Shown here in pieces: positions 1 to 6,616 of a stretch of DNA of 6,616 nt (its first letter is position 1; every line of letters begins with the position of its first letter). Under the pieces are notes generated by a model. That model did no database searches and was not told the origin of the DNA. It saw only the letters and a list, made by a program, of their open reading frames with translations. The position numbers were made by a program, and so were the translations under genes. The stretch is from a bacterium. GTDB lineage: Bacteria > SZUA-79 > Acidulodesulfobacterales > Acidulodesulfobacteraceae. The stretch spans positions 1 to 6,616 of the forward strand of contig JAJYYS010000090.1 in NCBI GenBank assembly GCA_021800745.1, read 5' to 3'.

Positions 1-1320
1 TACTGCTCGACGGTTTGCTGTATGTCTTCTCTTAAAGAAGCGGCATTGATAAGAAAAAATAATCCGGACGCAAATGTTTATATAATATATAAAGACATAA
101 GGACGCCCGGCGAATATGAAAATTTTTACAGAAAAATGCAGGACGATGAAGGAATTTACATGGTTAAAGGATCAGTTTCCGATATTTCTTACGATAAAGG
201 CAACAATGAAATAGGCGTAAAAGTAAAGGATACGCTTTTCGGCGGCGATATTGATTTAAACGTCGAAATGCTTGTGCTTGCTTCCGGAATGGTTCCAAAT
301 TCAGGAGAAATAGAATATGGCCAGGATGTAAATTTGACGGTCGGAAATGCGCCGTCGGCAAGCGGAGCATCCTGTCCTCCTTCGGTACCGGTTTCCACAG
401 CGCAGGTTGCTAAGAGCGGATTATTAAATCTTACTTACAGACAGGGTAAAGAAATGCCCGACCTTGCATACGGATTCCCGGATTCTAATTTTATATGCTT
501 TCCTTACGAATCGAGAAGAACGGGAATATATCCGGCGGGCTCCGTAAGAATGCCCATGGATACCGTTTTTTCGGTGGACGATGCAAAAGGAGCAGTTTTA
601 AAAGCTATACAGTGCGTAGAGCAGACTTCTAAGGGTAAAGCTGTGCATCCGCGCTCGAACGATATGACCTATCCTTTTTTCGACCTTCCAAGGTGTACGC
701 AGTGTAAAAGATGTACCGAGGAGTGTCCTTTCGGCGCCATAGACGAAGATGAAAAAGGCACGCCTAAATATAACCCGGAGAGGTGCAGGAGATGTGGAGT
801 CTGTATGGGCGCATGTCCTGTTAGGATTATATCTTTTAAAAACTATTCTCCGGATATCGTCGCTTCGATGATAAAAAGCCTTTATATTCCCGAAGACCCT
901 ACAGACGAGAATTACAGGATTCTTGTTTTTGCATGCGAAAATGACGCTTATCCCGCGCTTGATATATTGGGCATGAATAAAATAAATTTATCTTCGAATA
1001 TTAGGGTTGTACCGGTAAGATGCTTGGGCTCAATCAATAATGTCTGGTACGCCGATGCTCTTTCCAAAGGTATAGACGGCATACTCCTTTTAGGATGTAA
1101 ATTCGGCGACGACTATCAGTGCCATTTTATAAAAGGTTCGGAGCTTGCATCATACAGAATGGGAAATCTTAAGGAAACATTGACGAGACTTGTCCTGGAG
1201 GAAGAAAGAGTAAGGCAGATTCAGCTTGAATTTACGGATTATATGAAACTGCCGGAAATAGTGGAAGATTTCGTCAATAAAATTAAATCGCTTGGACCAA
1301 ATCCATATAAAGGTTTTTAA
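1..1320 (+). CDS. qmoB: QmoB, quinone-interacting membrane-bound oxidoreductase subunit B (5' truncated)
   Basis: This is the C-terminal 439 residues of an HdrA-like flavin/iron-sulfur protein of the Qmo complex, which passes electrons between menaquinone and APS reductase on the cytoplasmic side of the membrane. The frame is open from base 1, and the HdrA/QmoB-type motif CSTVCCM (codons 2-8) precedes the first ATG at 22. That ATG is therefore internal, and the N-terminal FAD-binding part lies outside the window. From codon 1 the order is: remainder of the flavoprotein fold with LASGMVP (93-99); a QmoB-like stretch including YGFPDSNFICFPYESRRTGIY; two [4Fe-4S] motifs (Cys 232, 235, 238, 242 and Cys 262, 265, 268, 272); and an MvhD/FlpD-like domain with Cys 312, 341, 366 and 374. 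The protein ends in GPNPYKGF. A stand-alone HdrA is the alternative, but the MvhD-like tail and the qmoC neighbour 14 bases downstream favour QmoB. Confidence 0.93.
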   Translation, partial: YCSTVCCMSSLKEAALIRKNNPDANVYIIYKDIRTPGEYENFYRKMQDDEGIYMVKGSVSDISYDKGNNEIGVKVKDTLFGGDIDLNVEMLVLASGMVPNSGEIEYGQDVNLTVGNAPSASGASCPPSVPVSTAQVAKSGLLNLTYRQGKEMPDLAYGFPDSNFICFPYESRRTGIYPAGSVRMPMDTVFSVDDAKGAVLKAIQCVEQTSKGKAVHPRSNDMTYPFFDLPRCTQCKRCTEECPFGAIDEDEKGTPKYNPERCRRCGVCMGACPVRIISFKNYSPDIVASMIKSLYIPEDPTDENYRILVFACENDAYPALDILGMNKINLSSNIRVVPVRCLGSINNVWYADALSKGIDGILLLGCKFGDDYQCHFIKGSELASYRMGNLKETLTRLVLEEERVRQIQLEFTDYMKLPEIVEDFVNKIKSLGPNPYKGF

Positions 1321-1329
1321 GAAGGGGGG
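1321..1329 (+). promoter_or_regulatory. Ribosome binding site of qmoC
   Basis: The G-rich sequence GAAGGGGGG starts directly after the qmoB stop codon. It lies 5 bases before the TTG at 1335 and supports that non-ATG start. No other start codon in the frame sits near it. Confidence 0.7.
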
Positions 1330-1334
1330 TTATT

Positions 1335-2513
1335 TTGAAAAATATCACAGTAAAGACCGACAACGAGTTGGTCAAATATATAAAAGAAGTGGGCGAAAGC
1401 AATTTTAAAAAATGTTTCCAGTGCGGGACATGCTCTGCGGTTTGTCCTTTATCGACCGAAGACAGACCGTTTCCGAGAAAGGAAATGATAATGGCGGGAT
1501 GGGGAATGAAAGAGCAGTTAGTAAGCGATTTAGACCCATGGTTATGCTATTATTGCGGCGAATGTTCCAAAAACTGTCCAAGAAAAGCGGAACCGGGAGA
1601 ACTGATGATGTCGCTCCGCCGCTTTTTAATAAGCGCATACGACTGGACGGGAATATCCAAACTTTTATATAAGTCTAAATATGCCGAATATATAGCTATA
1701 TTAATAGTCGCCATCGGTGTATTAATAGAATGGGCGGTTCTTTTCGGACTGCATCCTGCGGCAGGCGCTACTCTGGAACAGGCCGTATCTCCCGATAAAA
1801 TAGATTATTTTTTCGACTGGCCTATAACCGTATTTTTAGGGGTAATGTTGACGTCTTTTATTTATAATATGTTCAGGAAAACCGTTTTAAGCGACGCCGG
1901 CGTTAAAATTCCTTTAAAACTTTATTTTACTGAAGCATGGTCGCTGATGTTTAATTTTTTTACTCAATACAGATATGCGAAGTGCGATGATTCCGAAGGA
2001 ACATCCTCTAAAAAGATTACGGAAGGAAAATATAATTTCTGGCTCACGCATCTTTTTCTTATGATAAGTTACGTCATATTATTTGTGGGCATAGTTTTCT
2101 TTTTGGACTGGTTTCAGAATGAAAACAGCCTTCCGTACCTTCATATAATTTTATTCGATTATTTTGCCAGTATAGGGTTAATATTCGGTACGGTTTATTT
2201 TATGATTAAGAGGCTGACTAAGAAAATAGAAAGGAGCAAATTCTCTCATCATACCGACTGGATGTTCGTAATATTGCTTTTTTTAACCGCCGTAACCGGA
2301 GTTTTATTGAGAGCTTCTATAGTTTATAATTATTCCATATCCACTATTTTTTATATATATCTGGTGCATTTGATGATTTTATTCCCGATGCTGGTAATAG
2401 AAGTTCCTTTTTCCAAATGGTCGCATCTGGCATACAGGCCGGTTGCTATTTATTTTGCAAATCTGAAAGAAAAAGCTAAAAGCCTTAATAACGAGAATGC
2501 TGAAATTAGTTAA
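1335..2513 (+). CDS. qmoC: QmoC, quinone-interacting membrane-bound oxidoreductase membrane subunit
   Basis: This is the membrane subunit of the Qmo complex. It fuses an HdrC-like ferredoxin domain to an HdrE/NarI-like cytochrome b domain and is the site of menaquinol oxidation or menaquinone reduction. The 392-residue length is normal for QmoC. The N-terminal part carries two [4Fe-4S] motifs, Cys 27, 30, 33, 37 and Cys 71, 74, 77, 81, each followed by Pro. Hydrophobic segments lie at about 119-137, 163-180, 236-257, 271-291, 309-325 and 338-355. Histidines in or near them (for example 239, 270, 306, 345) are possible heme b ligands, which is inference from the NarI family. The start is TTG at 1335, chosen for the strong ribosome binding site 5 bases upstream. 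The 14-base gap to qmoB indicates one transcript. The tail after about 376 is polar and probably cytoplasmic. Confidence 0.93.
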   Translation: MKNITVKTDNELVKYIKEVGESNFKKCFQCGTCSAVCPLSTEDRPFPRKEMIMAGWGMKEQLVSDLDPWLCYYCGECSKNCPRKAEPGELMMSLRRFLISAYDWTGISKLLYKSKYAEYIAILIVAIGVLIEWAVLFGLHPAAGATLEQAVSPDKIDYFFDWPITVFLGVMLTSFIYNMFRKTVLSDAGVKIPLKLYFTEAWSLMFNFFTQYRYAKCDDSEGTSSKKITEGKYNFWLTHLFLMISYVILFVGIVFFLDWFQNENSLPYLHIILFDYFASIGLIFGTVYFMIKRLTKKIERSKFSHHTDWMFVILLFLTAVTGVLLRASIVYNYSISTIFYIYLVHLMILFPMLVIEVPFSKWSHLAYRPVAIYFANLKEKAKSLNNENAEIS

Positions 2514-2529
2514 TATGTTTTAACATATT
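2512..2529 (+). repeat. Short inverted repeat across the qmoC stop codon
   Basis: AATATGTT (2512-2519) and AACATATT (2522-2529) form a perfect 8-bp inverted repeat with a 2-base centre, starting inside the qmoC TAA. A second, imperfect AT-only repeat follows at about 2532-2558. The stems are almost pure AT and no T run follows directly, so this does not look like a strong terminator. It could be a weak mRNA structure or processing site between qmoC and hppA, or chance in an AT-rich gap. Confidence 0.4.
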
Positions 2530-2559
2530 TGTTAAATTTAATTTCATTAAAATTTAATC

Positions 2560-2565
2560 AGGGGG
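2560..2565 (+). promoter_or_regulatory. Ribosome binding site of hppA
   Basis: AGGGGG lies 9 bases before the ATG at 2575 but only 3 bases before the in-frame TTG at 2569. The spacing favours the ATG as the true start, which shortens the protein by two residues relative to the TTG. Confidence 0.6.
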
Positions 2566-2574
2566 TTTTTGGAA

Positions 2575-4683
2575 ATGAATGTCTTTGACGAAGCTATGAT
2601 TTTTGGAATCGTTGCCGGTCTTATTGCCGTTATATACAGCGTAGCGGTGACGATATGGGCTCTTAAGCACGACGAAGGTTCCGAGAAAATGAAGCAGATT
2701 GCAAAAGCTATTCAGGAAGGCGCAACGGCTTTTCTTAACAGGCAGTACAGAACCGTCGCCATCGTGGGAATTATTATTTTTGCTTTAATACTTATCGGCG
2801 GTTATTGGATACCGCAGTTTGGAATTTTAACGGCTTCCGGTTTTTTACTAGGAGCTGTTTTATCGGCTTTAGCCGGTTATCTCGGAATGTTTAACGCCGT
2901 AAGGGCAAATATCAGAACTGCGCAGATAGCCCATAAAGGAGTCAAGCCCGCGTTAAAGTTTGCGTTTAAGGGAGGTTCGGTTACCGGTTTAATGGTTCTA
3001 GGACTCGGCGTTTTAGGAATATCCGTCTTTATGCTCATAGGCCACTCGGTAAGCGGCCTTGACGGAGTAATAAATTCGTTAATAGGTTTTGCGTTCGGAT
3101 GCAGCCTTATATCCGTTTTTGCAAGGCTGGGCGGCGGTATTTATACTAAAGCCGCAGATGTCGGTGCCGATTTAGTAGGAAAAGTCGAAGCGGGTATACC
3201 CGAAGACGACCCGAGAAACCCCGCAGTTATAGCGGACCAGGTAGGCGACAACGTCGGCGACTGTGCAGGTATGGCGGCGGACGTATTCGAAACTTTCGCA
3301 GTAACTATCATAGCTTCAATATTATTGGCTTATTCTGCTTTCAGAGGACACGGTTACGGCGAAACGGCATTAATGAAGGCTATACTTTATCCGCTTTTGC
3401 TTGGCGGTATAGCCGTATTTACTTCTATAGCAGGCGTTTTTTTCGTAAGCGCTCCAACAAAAGAAAAGATTATGCAGGGATTATATAAAGGATTATTTGC
3501 AACTGGAATTATTTCCGCCGTAGTATATTATTTTTTCACGATGCGTTTTATGAACGGGGTCGGCGATCATTCGGCATTGGATTATTATTATTCGGCATTG
3601 GTAGGTTTGGTATTAACCGGGCTTATAATAGTCATCACCGATTATTTTACCTCGACGAGCTTTTCGCCGGTAAAATCCATAGCTAAGGCTTCTACGACAG
3701 GCCACGGAACAAATATTATCGCTGGACTTGCCGTCGGACAGATGTCAACAGCGCTCCCGGTTATCGCAATCGCTTTCGGTATTTTGCTTTCTTATCATTT
3801 TGCAGGTTTTTACGGCGTCGCGGTTGCCGCTTCCAGTATGCTCTCTATGGCGGGAATGGTAATAGCGGTTGATTCGTTCGGGCCTATTACCGATAATGCA
3901 GGGGGTATAGCCGAAATGAGCGAACTTCCGGAAGACGTCAGGGAAACTACCGATGCTCTTGATGCCGTAGGCAATACTACTAAAGCCGTAACAAAAGGAT
4001 ATGCTATCGGCTCGGCTGCTCTTGCCGCGATAGTTCTTTTCGGGGAATATTCCGATTTAATTCAAGAAGGTTTGAATAAAGTGGGACTTCCGAATTTATC
4101 CTTTTCGATAGCACAACCTAACGTTTTAATCGGATTATTTTTAGGCGCAATGCTTCCGTACATTTTTGCTTCCCTTGCAATGAAATCTGTCGGAAAAGCT
4201 GCAGGCGACATAGTAGTCGAGGTCAGAAGACAGTTTAAAGAAATTCCAGGCATTATGGAAGGCACAGGCAAGCCGGAATACGGCAAATGCGTCGATATAG
4301 TCACAAAGTCTTCGCTGAGAGAAATGATACTGCCGGCATTTATTCCGATTGCGGGCCCGATAGTTTTCGGTCTTACAATGGGACCGCAGGTTCTTGGCGG
4401 GATTTTATTGGGAACTATAATATCCGGACTTTTTGTCGCTATATCTATGACGAGTGGGGGTGCGGCATGGGATAACGCTAAAAAATTAATAGAAAAAGGA
4501 TTCGAGTATAACGGGCAGACTTACCGTAAAGGAAGTGAAGCGCATAAAGCTGCGGTTACCGGAGATACGGTCGGCGATCCTTATAAAGATACGGCTGGTC
4601 CGGCAATTAACCCGATGATTAAGGTAGTTAATATCTTTACCATCTTAATAATCCCAATAGTATTATTAATTTGGGCGCATTAA
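2575..4683 (+). CDS. hppA: Membrane-bound proton-translocating inorganic pyrophosphatase, K+-independent type
   Basis: This enzyme hydrolyses PPi to two phosphates and pumps H+ across the cytoplasmic membrane. The 702-residue length is usual, and hydrophobic segments run throughout (about 16 expected in the family). Visible motifs (ATG numbered 1) are [11 protein letters not shown] (48-58); the PPi/Mg site with DVGAD (195-199), K203, EDDPRNP (210-216), D221, D225 and D229; the following helix with D236 and E239; GNTTKA (466-471); and [11 protein letters not shown] (663-673) near the C-terminus. Lys 470 in GNTTKA marks the K+-independent subfamily, whose known members pump H+; K+-dependent enzymes have Ala there. 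The start is ATG 2575, with TTG 2569 as the alternative. The gene follows qmoC by 61 bases on the same strand with no clear terminator, so it probably belongs to the sulfate-reduction operon, where it would remove the PPi made by ATP sulfurylase. Residue 222 is Gln where I recall Asn in most members. Confidence 0.97.
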   Translation: MNVFDEAMIFGIVAGLIAVIYSVAVTIWALKHDEGSEKMKQIAKAIQEGATAFLNRQYRTVAIVGIIIFALILIGGYWIPQFGILTASGFLLGAVLSALAGYLGMFNAVRANIRTAQIAHKGVKPALKFAFKGGSVTGLMVLGLGVLGISVFMLIGHSVSGLDGVINSLIGFAFGCSLISVFARLGGGIYTKAADVGADLVGKVEAGIPEDDPRNPAVIADQVGDNVGDCAGMAADVFETFAVTIIASILLAYSAFRGHGYGETALMKAILYPLLLGGIAVFTSIAGVFFVSAPTKEKIMQGLYKGLFATGIISAVVYYFFTMRFMNGVGDHSALDYYYSALVGLVLTGLIIVITDYFTSTSFSPVKSIAKASTTGHGTNIIAGLAVGQMSTALPVIAIAFGILLSYHFAGFYGVAVAASSMLSMAGMVIAVDSFGPITDNAGGIAEMSELPEDVRETTDALDAVGNTTKAVTKGYAIGSAALAAIVLFGEYSDLIQEGLNKVGLPNLSFSIAQPNVLIGLFLGAMLPYIFASLAMKSVGKAAGDIVVEVRRQFKEIPGIMEGTGKPEYGKCVDIVTKSSLREMILPAFIPIAGPIVFGLTMGPQVLGGILLGTIISGLFVAISMTSGGAAWDNAKKLIEKGFEYNGQTYRKGSEAHKAAVTGDTVGDPYKDTAGPAINPMIKVVNIFTILIIPIVLLIWAH

Positions 4684-4712
4684 TATCAATTGTAAAAAAG
4701 CAATAAAAATAA

Positions 4713-4747
4713 AAAAAGGTGTCAGATTTCAAATCTGACACCTTTTT
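4713..4747. terminator. Bidirectional rho-independent terminator between hppA and tadA
   Basis: A perfect inverted repeat pairs 4713-4729 with 4731-4747 around a single central C at 4730. The core is AGGTGTCAGATTT and its complement. The stem starts with an A run and ends with TTTTT, so either strand's transcript gives a GC-containing hairpin followed by U residues. It lies 30 bases after the hppA stop and 61 bases after the tadA stop, as expected for a terminator shared by convergent genes. Confidence 0.92.
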
Positions 4748-4807
4748 ACAAATAAACTCCCTTCTTTTTAACGAAAAAGGCGTCTGATGTCTTTTTCTAA
4801 ATCTTTT

Positions 4808-5254
4808 TTAATATCTTCTTTGCCCTCTTTTCGATTTAAAAAAAGATTTAAGCAGCATAGAGGATTCTTCTTCCATAATGCCATGCACGATTTCTATTTT
4901 ACCTTCGAGAATAGAACCGGACGACCCTCCTTTAGGGTCTATAGTCCCGTAAATTACTTTAGATATTCTCGATAGAAGGATTGCGCCGCAGCACATAATG
5001 CAGGGTTCCAAGGTAACATATAATGCGCATCCGTCAAGCCTCCAGTTTTCCAGTTTTTTCTGAGCTGTCAAAATTGCACTAATTTCCGCATGCATTATGC
5101 ATGAAGCGTCTTTTTCGACGGAGTTAAAACTGGAAGCTATAATCTCGCCTCTGCTGCTTACTATAACGGCTCCTACAGGCACTTCATCCGCATTAAGAGC
5201 GTTCTTGGCTTCCTCCAAAGCTAAATTCATGAAATAATTATCGTCGTATTGCAT
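4808..5254 (-). CDS. tadA: TadA, tRNA(Arg) adenosine-34 deaminase
   Basis: This zinc-dependent deaminase converts A34 to inosine in the wobble position of tRNA-Arg(ACG), letting it read several CGN codons. It has 148 residues, slightly short for the family. The deaminase fold shows EVPVGAVIV (24-32), the conserved Asn 44, zinc ligand and catalytic acid in HAE (His 55, Glu 57), EPCIMC with zinc ligands Cys 85 and Cys 88, and the TadA-typical YGTIDPKGGSSGS (102-114). The last motif supports TadA over cytosine or guanine deaminases. The residues before HAE are SCIM where the family has DPTA, although the Asn 44 to His 55 spacing matches the E. coli enzyme. No Shine-Dalgarno sequence is visible before the ATG at 5254; Met 9 is a less likely start. 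The gene lies 31 bases downstream of the LuxR-type gene, so it may be cotranscribed with it. A different frame after a T7 run could extend the C-terminus to 4768. Confidence 0.9.
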   Translation of the reverse strand: MQYDDNYFMNLALEEAKNALNADEVPVGAVIVSSRGEIIASSFNSVEKDASCIMHAEISAILTAQKKLENWRLDGCALYVTLEPCIMCCGAILLSRISKVIYGTIDPKGGSSGSILEGKIEIVHGIMEEESSMLLKSFFKSKRGQRRY

Positions 5255-5285
5255 TCATTTATTTTAAATTATTTATTAAAATTAA

Positions 5286-6422
5286 TTACATCTTTCTTAA
5301 AAAGATTTTTATTTCTTTCATGTCATCTAAGCAAATTTTATTTAAAATATTTGCTTTATGCGTTTTAAAGGTATTTTTTGTAATATTTAAGATTTTTTCT
5401 ATTTCGGAAGTAGAGTATCCTTCTTTAAGTAGTCTGCAAATTTCAAATTCTTTTTCAGATAGATTATAGCGCATCCTCCTTTTTAACTTCATAAAATCAT
5501 CAGGTAAGACCTCTTCGCATGTTATCGCAACAAGGCTTGATTCAGAGCAGGTTCCTTCCAAACGATAGCCTTTCATCATTATGCTTATGCCGGAAGATGA
5601 AGTATATATCTTCGATGGCAAGGCGTTGCAATTATACCCTTCATTTAAAAATACATTTCTCGTAACTGTGTTAACATAACGGATAAGTTCACGCAGTTGC
5701 TTTTCCTCAATAGATTCGTATCCGAGATTGTCCAGCAAGCCTATCTGAAAAAACATATTTTTTGCGGCATCGTTCATACTGTCTATCTCGCCTTTAGCAT
5801 TTATTAACAACAACCCAATATCGCTTTCCTGCAATCTGACTATAGGTTTGTCCGAGTCCAGGCAGCAGTTAAAACTTTCGCATACCCTTTCCGACTTTGA
5901 TATTCCGTAAGCGATATAAGGGGCTATGCTTTCCATAAAAAGCACATCCTCCTTAGTAAACGGCGGCATATCTTTTGCTCTGAACAAGGGGAATTCGCCT
6001 ACGCATTCCCCTTTAATCCTTAAAATAGTAAGCAAAAAGGAATATATACCCACGGGTTTATATAATTCATTATAAATATAGCTGTTATTAAAATTTGGAT
6101 GTCTAACTTCCTCGAATGTAAGTACCGTTTTGTTAAACAAAACAACGTCGGTATAGGAAAGCACCCCGCATTCTTCGAAGGTCATTCCGAAACACCTGTT
6201 ATATAAAGGTCCGAATTTTGAAAAATCAATATCTTTCCAGATAAATTTTGTTCCGAATTTATTAAGAATCATTACTTTAACATTGCTGTTTAATATTGCT
6301 ACTCCTACAAGGTCAAAAATTAAATCGACATAACGGCTGACAGGCAGAGGCATAAAAGAAAGCCTTTTTATGCGCTTGATAATATTTAATTTATTGGATA
6401 AAGGAACAAAATTATAACGCAT
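5286..6422 (-). CDS. LuxR/GerE-family transcriptional regulator with GAF/PAS-like sensor region
   Basis: This is a 378-residue DNA-binding regulator. The C-terminus (about 321-363) is a LuxR-type helix-turn-helix: it begins LSEKEFEICRLLKEG, continues STSEIEKIL and ends with TKNTFKTHKANILNKI, keeping the family's typical Glu, Gly, Thr, Lys and His positions. Residues 25-175 look like a divergent GAF domain, including GEFPLFRAKDMPPFTKED (142-159) and the closing helix LFMESIAPYIAYGI. Residues about 195-226 resemble the start of a PAS domain (IGLLLINAKGEIDSMNDAA). I see no receiver domain with a phosphorylated Asp, no autoinducer-binding signature and no membrane segment, so it is probably a cytoplasmic one-component sensor with an unknown ligand. 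The start at 6422 has no visible Shine-Dalgarno sequence. ATG 6353 (Met 24) has AAAAGG 9 bases upstream and is a real alternative. The target genes are unknown; tadA is 31 bases downstream. Confidence 0.85.
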   Translation of the reverse strand: MRYNFVPLSNKLNIIKRIKRLSFMPLPVSRYVDLIFDLVGVAILNSNVKVMILNKFGTKFIWKDIDFSKFGPLYNRCFGMTFEECGVLSYTDVVLFNKTVLTFEEVRHPNFNNSYIYNELYKPVGIYSFLLTILRIKGECVGEFPLFRAKDMPPFTKEDVLFMESIAPYIAYGISKSERVCESFNCCLDSDKPIVRLQESDIGLLLINAKGEIDSMNDAAKNMFFQIGLLDNLGYESIEEKQLRELIRYVNTVTRNVFLNEGYNCNALPSKIYTSSSGISIMMKGYRLEGTCSESSLVAITCEEVLPDDFMKLKRRMRYNLSEKEFEICRLLKEGYSTSEIEKILNITKNTFKTHKANILNKICLDDMKEIKIFLRKM

Positions 6423-6483
6423 AGGATTTATATATTTGATTTAAAATGATACCGTTAAAAACCAAAAGAAATAAACCGGTACA

Positions 6484-6539
6484 ATTTTGTATATCATTAG
6501 AAAGATAATATCTATCGCCATTTTAGGGTGATACAAAAT
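6484..6539. repeat. 9-bp inverted repeat, possible operator half-sites
   Basis: ATTTTGTAT (6484-6492) and ATACAAAAT (6531-6539) are perfect reverse complements with 38 bases between them. The similarity continues inward with CA and TG if a 2-base AT insertion is allowed in the left arm. The pair lies 62-117 bases upstream of the LuxR-type start codon. It could be a regulator site, but chance is possible in DNA this AT-rich. Confidence 0.3.
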
Positions 6540-6570
6540 AATTTTAATTTTAAGATATAATTAAAATTAT
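6538..6570. repeat. 12-bp all-AT inverted repeat
   Basis: ATAATTTTAATT (6538-6549) and AATTAAAATTAT (6559-6570) are perfect reverse complements with a 9-base spacer, TTAAGATAT. The repeat lies about 116-148 bases upstream of the LuxR-type start. No U run specific to either strand makes it a terminator. A protein-binding palindrome or an extrudable cruciform is possible, and the lack of any G or C in the arms raises the chance expectation. Confidence 0.4.
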
Positions 6571-6616
6571 AAAATAAAAAATTGTATTGCACTTTAAATA
6601 ATTATAGAATAAAATG

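Larger units (their letters stand above)
6423..6616. other. AT-rich intergenic region upstream of the LuxR-type gene
   Basis: No coding region, RNA gene or ribosome binding site is recognisable in these bases. The stretch is strongly AT-rich and probably holds the promoter of the minus-strand regulator. A minus-strand TATAAT (complement of 6601-6606) could be a -10 box, but its -35 would fall outside the window. Other AT-rich hexamers lack well-spaced partners. The last three bases are ATG on the + strand, but with no sequence beyond and no Shine-Dalgarno sequence they cannot be called a gene start. Confidence 0.6.

Noticed and set aside
164..398. Two minus-strand open frames opposite qmoB
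   Set aside because: Their translations are low-complexity and Ser/Pro- or Arg/Leu-rich without domain features, and they are antisense to conserved QmoB residues.
22..1320. Reading the first gene as complete from the ATG at 22
   Set aside because: The frame is open back to base 1, and the bases before the ATG encode the conserved CSTVCC of the HdrA/QmoB family, so the gene is cut by the window edge.
1405..1672. Overlapping open frames on both strands within qmoC
   Set aside because: They lie wholly inside a well-supported gene, have no recognisable motif and no ribosome binding site, and are out-of-frame shadows.
4062..4475. Small frames overlapping the 3' half of hppA
   Set aside because: The hppA frame is conserved throughout this stretch, and the alternatives lack start signals and recognisable content.
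4713..4747. Hairpin as a mobile-element end or repeat unit
   Set aside because: It occurs once in the window, sits between convergent genes with A/T tracts on both sides, and no target duplication or transposase is present; a terminator explains it.
4787..4975. A 62-residue + strand frame opposite tadA
   Set aside because: It begins just after the terminator on the strand opposite TadA's conserved C-terminal half and has no ribosome binding site; it is a shadow.
6423..6616. A small RNA or CRISPR leader in the right-hand AT-rich region
   Set aside because: There are no direct repeats with regular spacing, no GC-containing stem with a terminal U run, and no defined promoter, so nothing supports an RNA gene.

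Overview
The window is AT-rich bacterial DNA. It carries the 3' part of a dissimilatory sulfur-metabolism operon followed by two ordinary genes on the other strand. The left two thirds (1-4683, + strand) read qmoB (5' end cut by the window edge), qmoC, then hppA, a membrane-bound proton-pumping pyrophosphatase. QmoABC is the quinone-interacting membrane-bound oxidoreductase complex that exchanges electrons between the menaquinone pool and APS reductase. This points to a sulfate reducer, or an organism running the same pathway in reverse. The low GC content and the Qmo type fit deltaproteobacteria-like lineages; the acidophilic Sva0485/Acidulodesulfobacterales group is one candidate, but that is a guess from memory and not shown by the sequence.

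The functional link is clear in principle. ATP sulfurylase makes APS and PPi, APS reductase plus Qmo reduces APS, and a membrane pyrophosphatase pulls sulfate activation forward by hydrolysing PPi while saving part of its energy as an ion gradient. Finding hppA directly downstream of qmoC on the same strand, with no terminator visible between them, suggests shared expression. The sequence motif GNTTKA predicts the K+-independent, H+-pumping subclass.

A long perfect hairpin (4713-4747), with A and T tracts on its two sides, separates the operon from convergent genes on the minus strand. Those are tadA, the tRNA adenosine deaminase (4808-5254), and upstream of it a LuxR/GerE-type regulator with a GAF/PAS-like N-terminal part (5286-6422). 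They lie 31 bases apart and may be cotranscribed, regulator first. TadA keeps its zinc ligands but has lost the usual residues just before the catalytic HAE motif. A possible longer C-terminus lies in another frame just after a T7 run.

The right edge (6423-6616) is a very AT-rich non-coding stretch with inverted repeats. It is probably the regulator's promoter region and perhaps that of a divergent gene beyond the edge. I saw no RNA gene, CRISPR array, insertion sequence or phage gene, and no convincing evidence of an undescribed multi-gene system. The most interesting points are the qmo-hppA coupling and the oddities of tadA.
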